This document shows positions 23,132 through 30,071 of a DNA stretch of 30,071 bases, in pieces (within the stretch, counting starts at the first letter, position 1; every line of letters starts with the position of its first letter). Position numbers and translations under genes: made by a program. Below the pieces are notes generated by a model. The model was given only the letters and a program-made list of their open reading frames with translations, was not told where the DNA came from and searched no databases. This stretch comes from an uncultured Atopobium sp. (lineage in GTDB: Bacteria; Actinomycetota; Coriobacteriia; Coriobacteriales; Atopobiaceae), in the NCBI GenBank assembly GCA_947252455.1, contig CAMXVQ010000011.1, positions 1 to 30,071 on the forward strand, given 5' to 3'.

Positions 23132-23440
23132 ATGAACATGCAACAGATGATGAAACAGGCGCAAGTTATGCAACGCAGGCTTGCGGACGCGCAAGCCAAG
23201 CTTAAGGACATAACGGTTAGTTCATCAACTGGTGGAGGTATGGTAAAAGTTGAGGGAACTGCAGATGGGAAAATCACCTCGATTACGCTTGATCCAGAAG
23301 CATTGCACCCCGATGATGTTGAACTTTTACAAGATAGTATTTTGGCTGCCGTAAACGACTGTTTGGCAAGTGCTTCCTCAGCGGCAAATCAACAAATGGG
23401 TGCAGTAACTGGCGGTATGAACATTCCTGGGTTGTTTTAG
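23132..23440 (+). CDS. ybaB: YbaB/EbfC nucleoid-associated protein
   Basis: 102 residues, the normal family length. The Met/Gln-rich N-terminal helix (MNMQQMMKQAQVMQRRL) leads into the conserved GGGMVKVEGTADGKI and ITLDPEAL strands, then a helical C-terminus. Members form dimers that bind DNA without strong specificity and often sit before recR. An AAAGGAG site precedes the ATG. The recR start is only 7 bp after the stop, so the two genes are translationally close and surely share a transcript. Confidence 0.95.
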   Translation: MNMQQMMKQAQVMQRRLADAQAKLKDITVSSSTGGGMVKVEGTADGKITSITLDPEALHPDDVELLQDSILAAVNDCLASASSAANQQMGAVTGGMNIPGLF

Positions 23441-23447
23441 GTAAGTT

Positions 23448-24050
23448 ATGGGACAAACATCTAATCAAGCATTACAATTTGTATTGGATGAATTTGGACG
23501 TCTGCCAGGCATTGGTCCAAAATCGGCTCAACGCATAGCGTATTTTCTTATGGAAGCAGATGACGAAACCGCGCGCAGGTTGAGTAGAGCAATCTTAAAC
23601 CTTAAAGAGCATGTTCATTTTTGTCCTGTATGTTTTGCATATGCCACCGATGATGTATGTGCTTTATGCAATGATTCTACGCGCGACGTTTCAAAAGTCT
23701 GTGTTGTTTGCGAGCCTCGCGACATAGCTTCTATCGAAAAAACGGGCGTTTACCACGGGTTATATCATGTCCTTGGAGGTGTTATTTCTCCTATGGATAA
23801 AATAGGGCCTGAACAATTGCACGTAAAAGAGCTTTTGGCGCGTCTTGCAGGTGATGAAATCAAAGAAGTTATTTTGGCGATGAACCCAACGGTTGAAGGC
23901 GAAACAACAGCTACCTATCTGGCTCGTACCATTAAAACCTTAGGCATTCAAACCACGCGTTTGGCAAGTGGTCTTCCTGTTGGGGGAGATCTTGAGTACG
24001 TGGATGAAGTAACGCTTGGGCGAGCGATTGAAGCTCGCCATGAAATGTAA
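23448..24050 (+). CDS. recR: Recombination mediator RecR
   Basis: 200 residues, full length. The helix-hairpin-helix LPGIGPKSAQRIAYF is followed by a four-cysteine zinc finger (CPVCFAY to CALC), then the Toprim fold with VVCEPRDI and later AMNPTVEGE and the Walker-like tail LPVGGDLEYVD. RecR works with RecF and RecO to load RecA on gapped DNA. The ribosome binding site (TAGGTAA) is weak and overlaps the ybaB stop, consistent with translational coupling. Confidence 0.97.
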   Translation: MGQTSNQALQFVLDEFGRLPGIGPKSAQRIAYFLMEADDETARRLSRAILNLKEHVHFCPVCFAYATDDVCALCNDSTRDVSKVCVVCEPRDIASIEKTGVYHGLYHVLGGVISPMDKIGPEQLHVKELLARLAGDEIKEVILAMNPTVEGETTATYLARTIKTLGIQTTRLASGLPVGGDLEYVDEVTLGRAIEARHEM

Positions 24051-24148
24051 GCTTTATGTTTGTTCTTGCTTGCAATATGAGGCTATGTAGGAATTTAAAC
24101 TCGTTGGAATCAGAAATTTGAGTGTTATGCAACTAAGGAAGAGGGATT

Positions 24149-24928
24149 GTGAATAGTTTTTCTACAAGACCAAAGCCATCACATGGGCGCCACGGCATAT
24201 CAAGCAATCAGCCGTCTAGGACTTTGAACTATTCTACTAATGCAAGCCATCATGCGGAACAAAGCGCGTTTTCACATGTAGCGAAAGGCTGCGGTGCCGC
24301 AGTTGAAACACGTGAAACCATAGAAAGCCTTTCTGCAGATAAGCGTGTAATTCGTGCGCGCACGAGATCTCATCAACGAATCTTGCATCATAAGACGTAT
24401 ACGCAACAAGCGCTTTCAGGAAATAACGTGAAAAAAATTATTATATGTTTAGTTGTGCTTATAGCTGTGTTTATAGGTGCATATTTTATCATGAAGCCGT
24501 TTATCGAAAAACCTGCAGCTCCACAAGAAGAGGCCGATATGCCCCAACAACAAGTGGCGCCTGAGGTTGCTATTGAATATCGAGGAATGAAATACTATAT
24601 TCAAGAAAAAGACGATGGAAGCCATGTACTTTCAGCAAAGGCCACTAACTCATCGCAGGACGATGCAAGTGAGCTTGCACAGATAAAAGGCACACCTATT
24701 CAGTTGATTTTATATAACGGTGCGCTGCTTATACCAGAAAATCTTTCTGATGGAACATGGGATGTGCTTGCGTATACGTTTAGCCCTGGAAGCGTTCCTT
24801 CTCCTGTGGTTGATGCACAAGGGGCGCCCATTGTTGGTACGGGCGAATTAGTAAAAGCCGAGCTTCGCGACCCTCATTTGGTGGTTACCGATACTAATCA
24901 TAAAGAAACATCTATTTCGCTTGTATAA
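24149..24928 (+). CDS. Membrane-anchored protein of unknown function, GTG start
   Basis: 259 residues starting with GTG, preceded by AGGAAGAGGG. The first 90 residues are low in order, basic and rich in Ser, His and Arg; one membrane helix lies at about 96-114. An extracellular segment with Pro/Gln (120-140) leads to a compact domain from about 145 to the end, including IEYRGMKYYIQEKDDG and PGSVPSPVVDAQGAP. The layout resembles the unknown membrane protein at 1051-2100, though the sequences are not alike. No family recognised. It lies 98 bp downstream of recR and may be in the same unit. Confidence 0.7.
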   Translation: MNSFSTRPKPSHGRHGISSNQPSRTLNYSTNASHHAEQSAFSHVAKGCGAAVETRETIESLSADKRVIRARTRSHQRILHHKTYTQQALSGNNVKKIIICLVVLIAVFIGAYFIMKPFIEKPAAPQEEADMPQQQVAPEVAIEYRGMKYYIQEKDDGSHVLSAKATNSSQDDASELAQIKGTPIQLILYNGALLIPENLSDGTWDVLAYTFSPGSVPSPVVDAQGAPIVGTGELVKAELRDPHLVVTDTNHKETSISLV

Positions 24929-25063
24929 ACACGTTTGCGGTAAAGTTCTTAGATAATTGCTGCTTTTCATACAAAGGTAAGGGAGTAGACAGCGCGCGTA
25001 CCTTGTGTTTTGTTGAGAGTAGATGAAAGTCTTTATAAATACCTCACAATTTTAAAAAAAGAC

Positions 25064-25093
25064 TAGACAAAACAGGGCAAGATTGTGTATTAT
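25064..25093 (+). promoter_or_regulatory. Predicted promoter of tRNA-Asp
   Basis: TAGACA at 25064-25069 and TATTAT at 25088-25093 are separated by 18 bp; transcription would start about 12 bp before the tRNA 5' end. Confidence 0.5.
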
Positions 25094-25112
25094 AACTTTT
25101 GCGATAACGCAC

Positions 25113-25189
<77 letters not shown>

Positions 25190-25201
25190 TTTGGATATAA
25201 G

Positions 25202-25229
25202 AAGCTCAGGATAAAACCTGAGCTTTTTT
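25202..25229 (+). terminator. Terminator of tRNA-Asp
   Basis: AAGCTCAGG and CCTGAGCTT form a 9-bp perfect stem with a six-base loop, followed by TTTT. A classic Rho-independent terminator 12 bp after the tRNA. Confidence 0.93.
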
Positions 25230-25307
25230 ATTTGTGTAAATACATATGAACACAGCAAAGCAATACGTTATAATTTGTGATTGGTTGTCTTATAGGATTA
25301 TAGATTT

Positions 25308-26036
25308 ATGAGAGTGAAGTGCACACCAACGAGCGTTCAAGAACAAACATACTCCTCGGAACACAAAGCTCCTTTAGCTGTTTTCGATTTTGACGGAACA
25401 CTTATTAACGGGCAGTCGGGTACACTTTTTACGCTGTATCTGTTTCGTCACCATCTTTTATCGTGCGTTGACATGTTGCACTTAACCTGGTGGGCCGCAC
25501 GCTATGTTCTTCATTTGCCCTTTAATCAAGCTCAAGCGCGTGAAATTCTCTTTAAAAAGCTGGCAGGAAGATCCAAACAAGACGTAACTCGTCTTATGAA
25601 AGATTTTCATGAGCGCATTATTATGCCTAGGTATCGAGCTCGTGGAATACAAGAAGTTCATCAAAAGCAAAGTGAAGGATGTATTATTGTGCTTGTATCG
25701 GCTACGTTTAAAGGAATTGCCGAACAAGCAGCGCTCTATTTGGGCATTGACCACGTCATTGCAACGGACATGCGCTACGACGATCAACAACGTTATACCG
25801 GCTTTGTGTATGGCGATGTTGTTGAAGGCGCAGCTAAAGAGCAAGAACTTACCAAATGGGCTCAAAAGACGTTTGGTGCGGATGCTTGGTATATTGATTA
25901 TGCATATGGAGACCATCATACCGACGACGCTTTGCTCCAAAAGGCTGTACATCCCGTTGCTATTAATCCAGGTGTTGTTCTTAAATATAAAGCTCGCCGC
26001 AATAAATGGCGGATTGAAGATTGGAAACGAGTATAA
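25308..26036 (+). CDS. HAD superfamily phosphatase, subclass IB (SerB-like)
   Basis: 242 residues. Motif I is FDFDGTL (Asp27 nucleophile, Asp29 acid/base), motif II is the Ser in VLVSATF, and the motif IV region is YGDHHTDDALL, with a helical cap between. The arrangement is that of HAD-IB phosphatases related to phosphoserine phosphatase, but the cap with its aromatic HLTWWAARYVLHL segment fits broader HAD-IB hydrolases of unknown substrate. The ribosome binding site is weak (AGGAT). The next gene starts 6 bp after the stop, so they are co-transcribed. Confidence 0.88.
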   Translation: MRVKCTPTSVQEQTYSSEHKAPLAVFDFDGTLINGQSGTLFTLYLFRHHLLSCVDMLHLTWWAARYVLHLPFNQAQAREILFKKLAGRSKQDVTRLMKDFHERIIMPRYRARGIQEVHQKQSEGCIIVLVSATFKGIAEQAALYLGIDHVIATDMRYDDQQRYTGFVYGDVVEGAAKEQELTKWAQKTFGADAWYIDYAYGDHHTDDALLQKAVHPVAINPGVVLKYKARRNKWRIEDWKRV

Positions 26037-26042
26037 GCTCAT

Positions 26043-26945
26043 ATGAAGAACAACCCTGCTTTTCCTCTGTCAAGTCGTGAGCTCAAGGCGTTTCGCACTA
26101 AAATTGCTCAAAAAGGTCATGAGCTGTATCGTGATTTTGCATGGAGAAATACGACCGATCCCTATAAAATTTGGATTTCTGAAGTTATGCTTCAACAAAC
26201 GCAAACCGCGCGTGTTGAAAAGCGTTTTTGTGCATGGATAAAAAAATTTCCCACAGTTGATGTGCTTGCGTTAGCAAGTGTAACTGATGTCTTAAACGAG
26301 TGGCAGGGTATGGGATATAACCGCCGCGCATTAGCACTTTTGCACGCAGCGCAGATGCTTTCCGAACAAGGTGGCACTATGCCTTCCTCTCAACAAGACC
26401 TTCAAACGTTACCCGGTATTGGACCTGCTACTGCAGCAGGTATTTGTGCATTTGCATACAATCAGCATGTTGTGTATCTTGAAACGAACGTCAGAAGCGT
26501 GTTTTTGCATGAATTTTTTCGCGATGCTGAACAGGTGGATGACAAGCTTTTGATCCCTTATATTACGCAAAGCTGTCCGGCATCAGGTGTATTAGAGTCT
26601 CGCGAGCAGATGTGTCCGCGCATGTGGTATTATGCACTGCTTGATTATGGTGCTCATCTTAAGAAAACACAAACCAATCCCGCAAGAAAATCAAAAACGT
26701 ATGTTAAACAGTCTAAATTTGAGGGGAGTCATCGCCAAAAACGTGCCGAGCTTGTGCGCTTGCTGTTGGCTTATCAAGTTAGTGGGGATGTGTGCACCAC
26801 CGAATTGTTGTGTCGTGAGCTTAATAGAATAGAAAACAGCGCAAAGCGTGAAGATGTTTCGTATGAGTATGTGCAGAAAACACTTGAGGAGCTTGCTTGT
26901 CAGGGATTTTGTGTAGCTCAGGGTGATATGTGGCGTGTTGCATAG
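26043..26945 (+). CDS. mutY: MutY-like adenine DNA glycosylase without the iron-sulfur cluster
   Basis: 300 residues. The HhH-GPD fold is clear: PYKIWISEVMLQQTQT with the catalytic Glu47, FPTVDVLA, GMGYNRRA, and the hairpin LPGIGPATAAG at 123-133. The residue after YL that is Asp in E. coli MutY (LDGN) is Glu147 here (YLETN). The four cysteines that hold the 4Fe-4S cluster are absent; that region reads LLDYGAHLKK and then a basic RKSKTYVKQSK stretch. The C-terminus (about 230-300) looks like a short winged helix rather than the MutY 8-oxoguanine-reading domain. I recall similar cluster-less proteins annotated as A/G-specific glycosylases, so the base specificity here is inferred. Confidence 0.8.
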   Translation: MKNNPAFPLSSRELKAFRTKIAQKGHELYRDFAWRNTTDPYKIWISEVMLQQTQTARVEKRFCAWIKKFPTVDVLALASVTDVLNEWQGMGYNRRALALLHAAQMLSEQGGTMPSSQQDLQTLPGIGPATAAGICAFAYNQHVVYLETNVRSVFLHEFFRDAEQVDDKLLIPYITQSCPASGVLESREQMCPRMWYYALLDYGAHLKKTQTNPARKSKTYVKQSKFEGSHRQKRAELVRLLLAYQVSGDVCTTELLCRELNRIENSAKREDVSYEYVQKTLEELACQGFCVAQGDMWRVA

Positions 26946-27221
26946 GCTTGTGAGCCCATGAGAATAAGTTCAATTTTTTAAGGTTTCTTTCTTTTTGTTA
27001 CATATATTACAGAAATGTATCTGAATTGTAACAGAAATATATTTTCTAAAACTGCATAAAAACTTAACATAGCGCAAAAATATAAGATAAAATGAAAAAT
27101 ATATACGATTATGAGGAAAATATCCAAGATTCTCGTTGTTTTATAAGTAACTCCTTCTGACAAACACGCATAAAAACGTGTATCTTAGGTCACCACGATT
27201 GTAGAGGAAAGGAAGGATCTC

Positions 27222-30071
27222 ATGAATAAAAAATGGGAACTCAAGATATTAAACGCTCATGCACAACATCGAGCATGGTCAAAACACCACGTATTAGAAG
27301 CTATTTTTGCACTAGCAATTTCGGCCTTCCTTATTGCTCCACAAGCAGCCTTTGCACAAGATGCACAACATCAAACTGCTGCAAGCGATGCTCCTGCTCA
27401 AGCGCAGCACGTAGACGCCCCCCCCACAGCTCAACCTGTCGTTAATGTTAATGCGGTTAACGTTGTCTCTCAAGTTCTTAAAAACACCGTTAAGACGCCA
27501 ACCACTGCGCAAGCACCATCTGCAGCACAAGCTTCCACACAAGCACCCGCTGCGCCCTCTGAACAAAAAGCAACTCAAACAGACACAAAAGCTACTACTG
27601 CTACAGCACAGCAGGATCCCCAACCCGCAGCAGGTAAGCCTCAACCACAGCAACCCACACAACAACTTGATCCAGCCAAATACAAAGACGCTTTGGGAAC
27701 AGACCTTAACTTTGACTGGAATGAGGACGGTAAAACTACCGCAGAGGACTGGTTTGCCTTTAGAAAATGGTTGTCTGATTATAAGCCGCTTAAACCCGAT
27801 GCACAGGGTCAACCCGATAACTCCGAAGGTGGAAATACAGCCTTAGGTGCCGTTAAAATTATTACCGGTGTTTCTGATTCAGGCGACAAAAAACTTGAAA
27901 ATGTTCCAGATGTATCAAAGGCAAAACAATATTACCTGCAAAATGTTGGCCAGCTTACACCACCGCGCGATCAGGGTGAAATGGGAACGTGCTGGGTTCA
28001 CGCAATTATGTCTGAGCTCGAAAGCGCAATCCTTAAGAAAAAACAGGGTGACGGTGGAAAAGCCCTTGATGAGGCAAAACACAATTCTCCCATACTTGCT
28101 AACATCCCCGATGACGTAGATTTATCTGAACTTTATTTTGATTTAAAATCGTTTACCCCCGAAAAACAAGGTAGCCAAAAAGGTGAAGGTGCAGAGCAAA
28201 TTGACGATAAAACGGGTAATGTCGCTCCAGTAGCTAATAGTATGAACCTCGGTGGCTTCACCGATTTTAATGAGAACACACTTACCAATTGGGAAGGTGT
28301 GGTGAGCGAGAAAGACGAACCATACTGGCCTAAAAAAGCTGCTGGCTTTGAAGACAATTTGGATAACCGTATTAAGTATCTGCTTGGTCTTATTAATTCC
28401 AAGGAGTTCTGGGAAACTAAGAACTGGGGTTATCATGATGAAGCTGCGGCAGCCAAAGAAAAACCAGTAGCTCATGTTGACGGTGTGTATTATCTTCCTG
28501 CGTTTAATCACTATAAATTTGATGGCAAAGGAAATATGGATTGGGTTTCTCAAAACGACAAGGCGCGCTTGCGTGTGAAAGAAGCTTTGGTTAAATATGG
28601 CGCTGTGCAAGTTTCTTTGAATGCATCAAGGGCTACGCCGTATACCTATGATGACGGAGATACAACCGTTCAAAACCATGCAGTATCTATTGTTGGATGG
28701 GACGACGATATGCCTGCCGATAAATTCACGGGTTTCCAAAAAGGGACAAAGCCCGCGGGTAACGGCGCATGGTTAATCAAAAACAGTTGGGGCTCGCAAT
28801 CTAATACAGCTGCGGCATTTAAAAAGCTACAGGCTCAATATAAATTGAGCGATGAGCAGCTTAAAGAGAAGATCAAGGCTCTGTTTGATAACGACCAGGC
28901 AAAAGCTACAGAAAAAGATAATGTTGACTACTATGCTGGCGCATACGCGAAAGCAGTAGAGAGACTTGAAAACAAGATCAAAGCAGCACAAACTCCTGCA
29001 CAAGCTGATCTTGACAAACTAGCTCGGTATAAAAAGCAAGCTGAAAAGTACAAACAAGCAAAAAACAACTTTGATGAATACTACAAGAAGTTTGTACAAG
29101 AAAAGGTTGATGGCGCACTTTCTGGTAAGGGTGCCGGTTGGGGTCTAAAAGATAAAAACGGTGATAAATCGGGCTTCTTCTGGGTCTCCTATTACGACCA
29201 CTCGCTTACAGGCGCTCAAGCGTTAAGTGTAGATGTTGCAGACGACGGTTTTGATTACGATAACGTTTATACGTACAACTACACCAAAACTGGAACCGAT
29301 AATCCGTTTGCACTAAGAACGCAAGGTAGCGATACTGCGGTTGCAAATGTATTTACCGCAAAAGGCACCGAAGTGCTGAAGGCTGTGTCTGTTCGTTCTC
29401 AACTTGCTGGAACCGAAGTTAATATCAAGGTTTATTTGGTAACCGATGAGGGTCTTAAAGACCTAGATCCTACGAATGATTCTTCAGTGGTTTCGGAACA
29501 AAACTATGTAACTGAGGCTGCAGGTTTTGAAACAGTTAAGCTTAACACCCCTGTTCAGCTGTACAAGGGACAAAAATTTGCTGTGGTAGAAACAGTGGTA
29601 TCAACAGACGTACAAGGTAAGGCTTACTCGTGGTTAAATGTGGAAACAGCTCTTTCCCAATCGGCACAAGATCCAAATCCACATGAGAAAAAGAATGCCG
29701 ATGGTCTTTTGAATAAGGGTCTGCCTATGCAGTATCTCTGGACTCATGTTAAGTCTAACCCAGGTGAAACCTTTATTCGCCTGCAAACCAAAGACGGTCT
29801 TAAATGGGTAACTCCTGCAGCTCTTACAAAGGCAATAAGCGATGGTGACGCGTTTGAATTTGGTAATGCACTTGTCAAGGCATTTACGGTAAAAGGCGTC
29901 CTTCCTGCAACACTTACCCCTGCTCAACCTATTGTGGACACAGCATGTGACGACCAACCAGACATTTCTGTAAACCAATCGGCTGTACACACGGCAAGTG
30001 ACAACCAACCACAAGCTTCTGTAAACCAATCGGCTGTACACACGGCAAGTGACAACCAACCACAAGCTTCT
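27222..30071 (+). CDS. Secreted papain-like (C1A) cysteine protease with lectin-like region, 3' incomplete
   Basis: 950 codons without a stop to the window edge. A long signal peptide ends at AFA|Q near residue 45. A Pro/Gln/Ala-rich linker carries a dockerin-like calcium loop (165-176, DWNEDGKTTAED). The protease core has Cys257 in DQGEMGTCWVHA, His486 in NHAVSIVGWDDD and Asn521 in LIKNSWGS. A Lys/Ala-rich, coiled-coil-like insertion of about 110 residues (526-636) separates this from GWGLKDKNG and the closing strand FFWVSYYD (652-659). A beta-rich region resembling the lectin-like domain that accompanies surface C1A proteases follows to about 870, then repeats. GGAAGGA precedes the ATG. The anchor, if any, lies beyond the window. 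Confidence 0.88.
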   Translation, partial: MNKKWELKILNAHAQHRAWSKHHVLEAIFALAISAFLIAPQAAFAQDAQHQTAASDAPAQAQHVDAPPTAQPVVNVNAVNVVSQVLKNTVKTPTTAQAPSAAQASTQAPAAPSEQKATQTDTKATTATAQQDPQPAAGKPQPQQPTQQLDPAKYKDALGTDLNFDWNEDGKTTAEDWFAFRKWLSDYKPLKPDAQGQPDNSEGGNTALGAVKIITGVSDSGDKKLENVPDVSKAKQYYLQNVGQLTPPRDQGEMGTCWVHAIMSELESAILKKKQGDGGKALDEAKHNSPILANIPDDVDLSELYFDLKSFTPEKQGSQKGEGAEQIDDKTGNVAPVANSMNLGGFTDFNENTLTNWEGVVSEKDEPYWPKKAAGFEDNLDNRIKYLLGLINSKEFWETKNWGYHDEAAAAKEKPVAHVDGVYYLPAFNHYKFDGKGNMDWVSQNDKARLRVKEALVKYGAVQVSLNASRATPYTYDDGDTTVQNHAVSIVGWDDDMPADKFTGFQKGTKPAGNGAWLIKNSWGSQSNTAAAFKKLQAQYKLSDEQLKEKIKALFDNDQAKATEKDNVDYYAGAYAKAVERLENKIKAAQTPAQADLDKLARYKKQAEKYKQAKNNFDEYYKKFVQEKVDGALSGKGAGWGLKDKNGDKSGFFWVSYYDHSLTGAQALSVDVADDGFDYDNVYTYNYTKTGTDNPFALRTQGSDTAVANVFTAKGTEVLKAVSVRSQLAGTEVNIKVYLVTDEGLKDLDPTNDSSVVSEQNYVTEAAGFETVKLNTPVQLYKGQKFAVVETVVSTDVQGKAYSWLNVETALSQSAQDPNPHEKKNADGLLNKGLPMQYLWTHVKSNPGETFIRLQTKDGLKWVTPAALTKAISDGDAFEFGNALVKAFTVKGVLPATLTPAQPIVDTACDDQPDISVNQSAVHTASDNQPQASVNQSAVHTASDNQPQAS
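29970..30071 (+). repeat. 51-bp tandem repeats at the end of the protease gene
   Basis: Two identical 51-bp units (29970-30020 and 30021-30071) encode 17 residues each (VNQSAVHTASDNQPQAS). A degenerate unit precedes them (VDTACDDQPDIS). The second unit ends exactly at the window edge, so the array probably continues. Perfect DNA identity implies recent expansion and likely length variation between strains. Confidence 0.95.

Noticed and set aside
25482..26042. A 186-codon minus-strand frame opposite the HAD phosphatase gene
   Set aside because: Antisense shadow of a gene with all family motifs; composition is not protein-like.
27233..28119. Several open frames on both strands across the start of the protease gene
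   Set aside because: The long frame from 27222 carries a signal peptide and all catalytic motifs; the others are shadows caused by its Gln/Ala/Pro-rich codons.

Overview
This is about 30 kb of bacterial chromosome from a Gram-positive, AT-leaning organism. The evidence for Gram-positive is a class B sortase, a signal-peptide protein made of aromatic cell-wall-binding repeats, a membrane-anchored D,D-carboxypeptidase, a small (about 109-nt) SRP RNA and LytS/LytTR signalling. The gene mix and protein style (YbaB and RecR behind a DnaX with a long Pro/Gln linker, a QueT transporter, a secreted papain-like protease with a lectin-like region) fit a host-associated Coriobacteriia member such as an Atopobium/Fannyhessea relative. 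That assignment is inference, not shown by a marker gene. I see no prophage, insertion sequence or CRISPR array.

Layout. 1-3.1 kb: the tail of an unidentified gene, a Nudix hydrolase followed 35 bp later by a single-pass membrane protein, then a convergent vitamin B6-type kinase. 3.1-7.5 kb, the most unusual part: two identical 298-bp direct repeats exactly 1800 bp apart. The first lies upstream of a secreted wall-binding repeat protein, the second upstream of a class B sortase. Each carries a good promoter and a dyad; a D,D-carboxypeptidase follows on the other strand. 7.8-11.1 kb: an M20 peptidase, a small unknown protein, tRNA-Arg(ACG) and tRNA-Ser(GCT), and a protein of uncertain family. 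11.2-15.5 kb: a YitT-type membrane protein, a QueT-family transporter, and a LytS-like kinase with its LytTR regulator. 15.5-18.1 kb: a YfcE-like phosphodiesterase, a PAP2 phosphatase, thioredoxin, and an unknown protein with an odd start. 18.2-24.9 kb: glucose-6-phosphate isomerase, SRP RNA, a DedA protein, dnaX-ybaB-recR, and an unknown membrane protein. 25.1-30.1 kb: tRNA-Asp(GTC), a HAD phosphatase overlapping in context with a MutY-like glycosylase that lacks its iron-sulfur cysteines, and the first 950 codons of a secreted C1A-type protease that runs off the window inside 51-bp tandem repeats.

How it fits together. Most of the window is ordinary housekeeping: DNA replication and recombination (dnaX, ybaB, recR), glycolysis, redox, protein targeting and translation. 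The surface-facing loci are the accessory part. The repeat-flanked wall-binding gene could be lost or amplified by homologous recombination while the sortase keeps a cassette. The terminal protease shows signs of modular growth: a dockerin-like loop, a coiled-coil-like insertion inside the catalytic domain and expanding C-terminal repeats. No window-wide novel system is proven; the repeat cassette around the wall protein and sortase is the best candidate.
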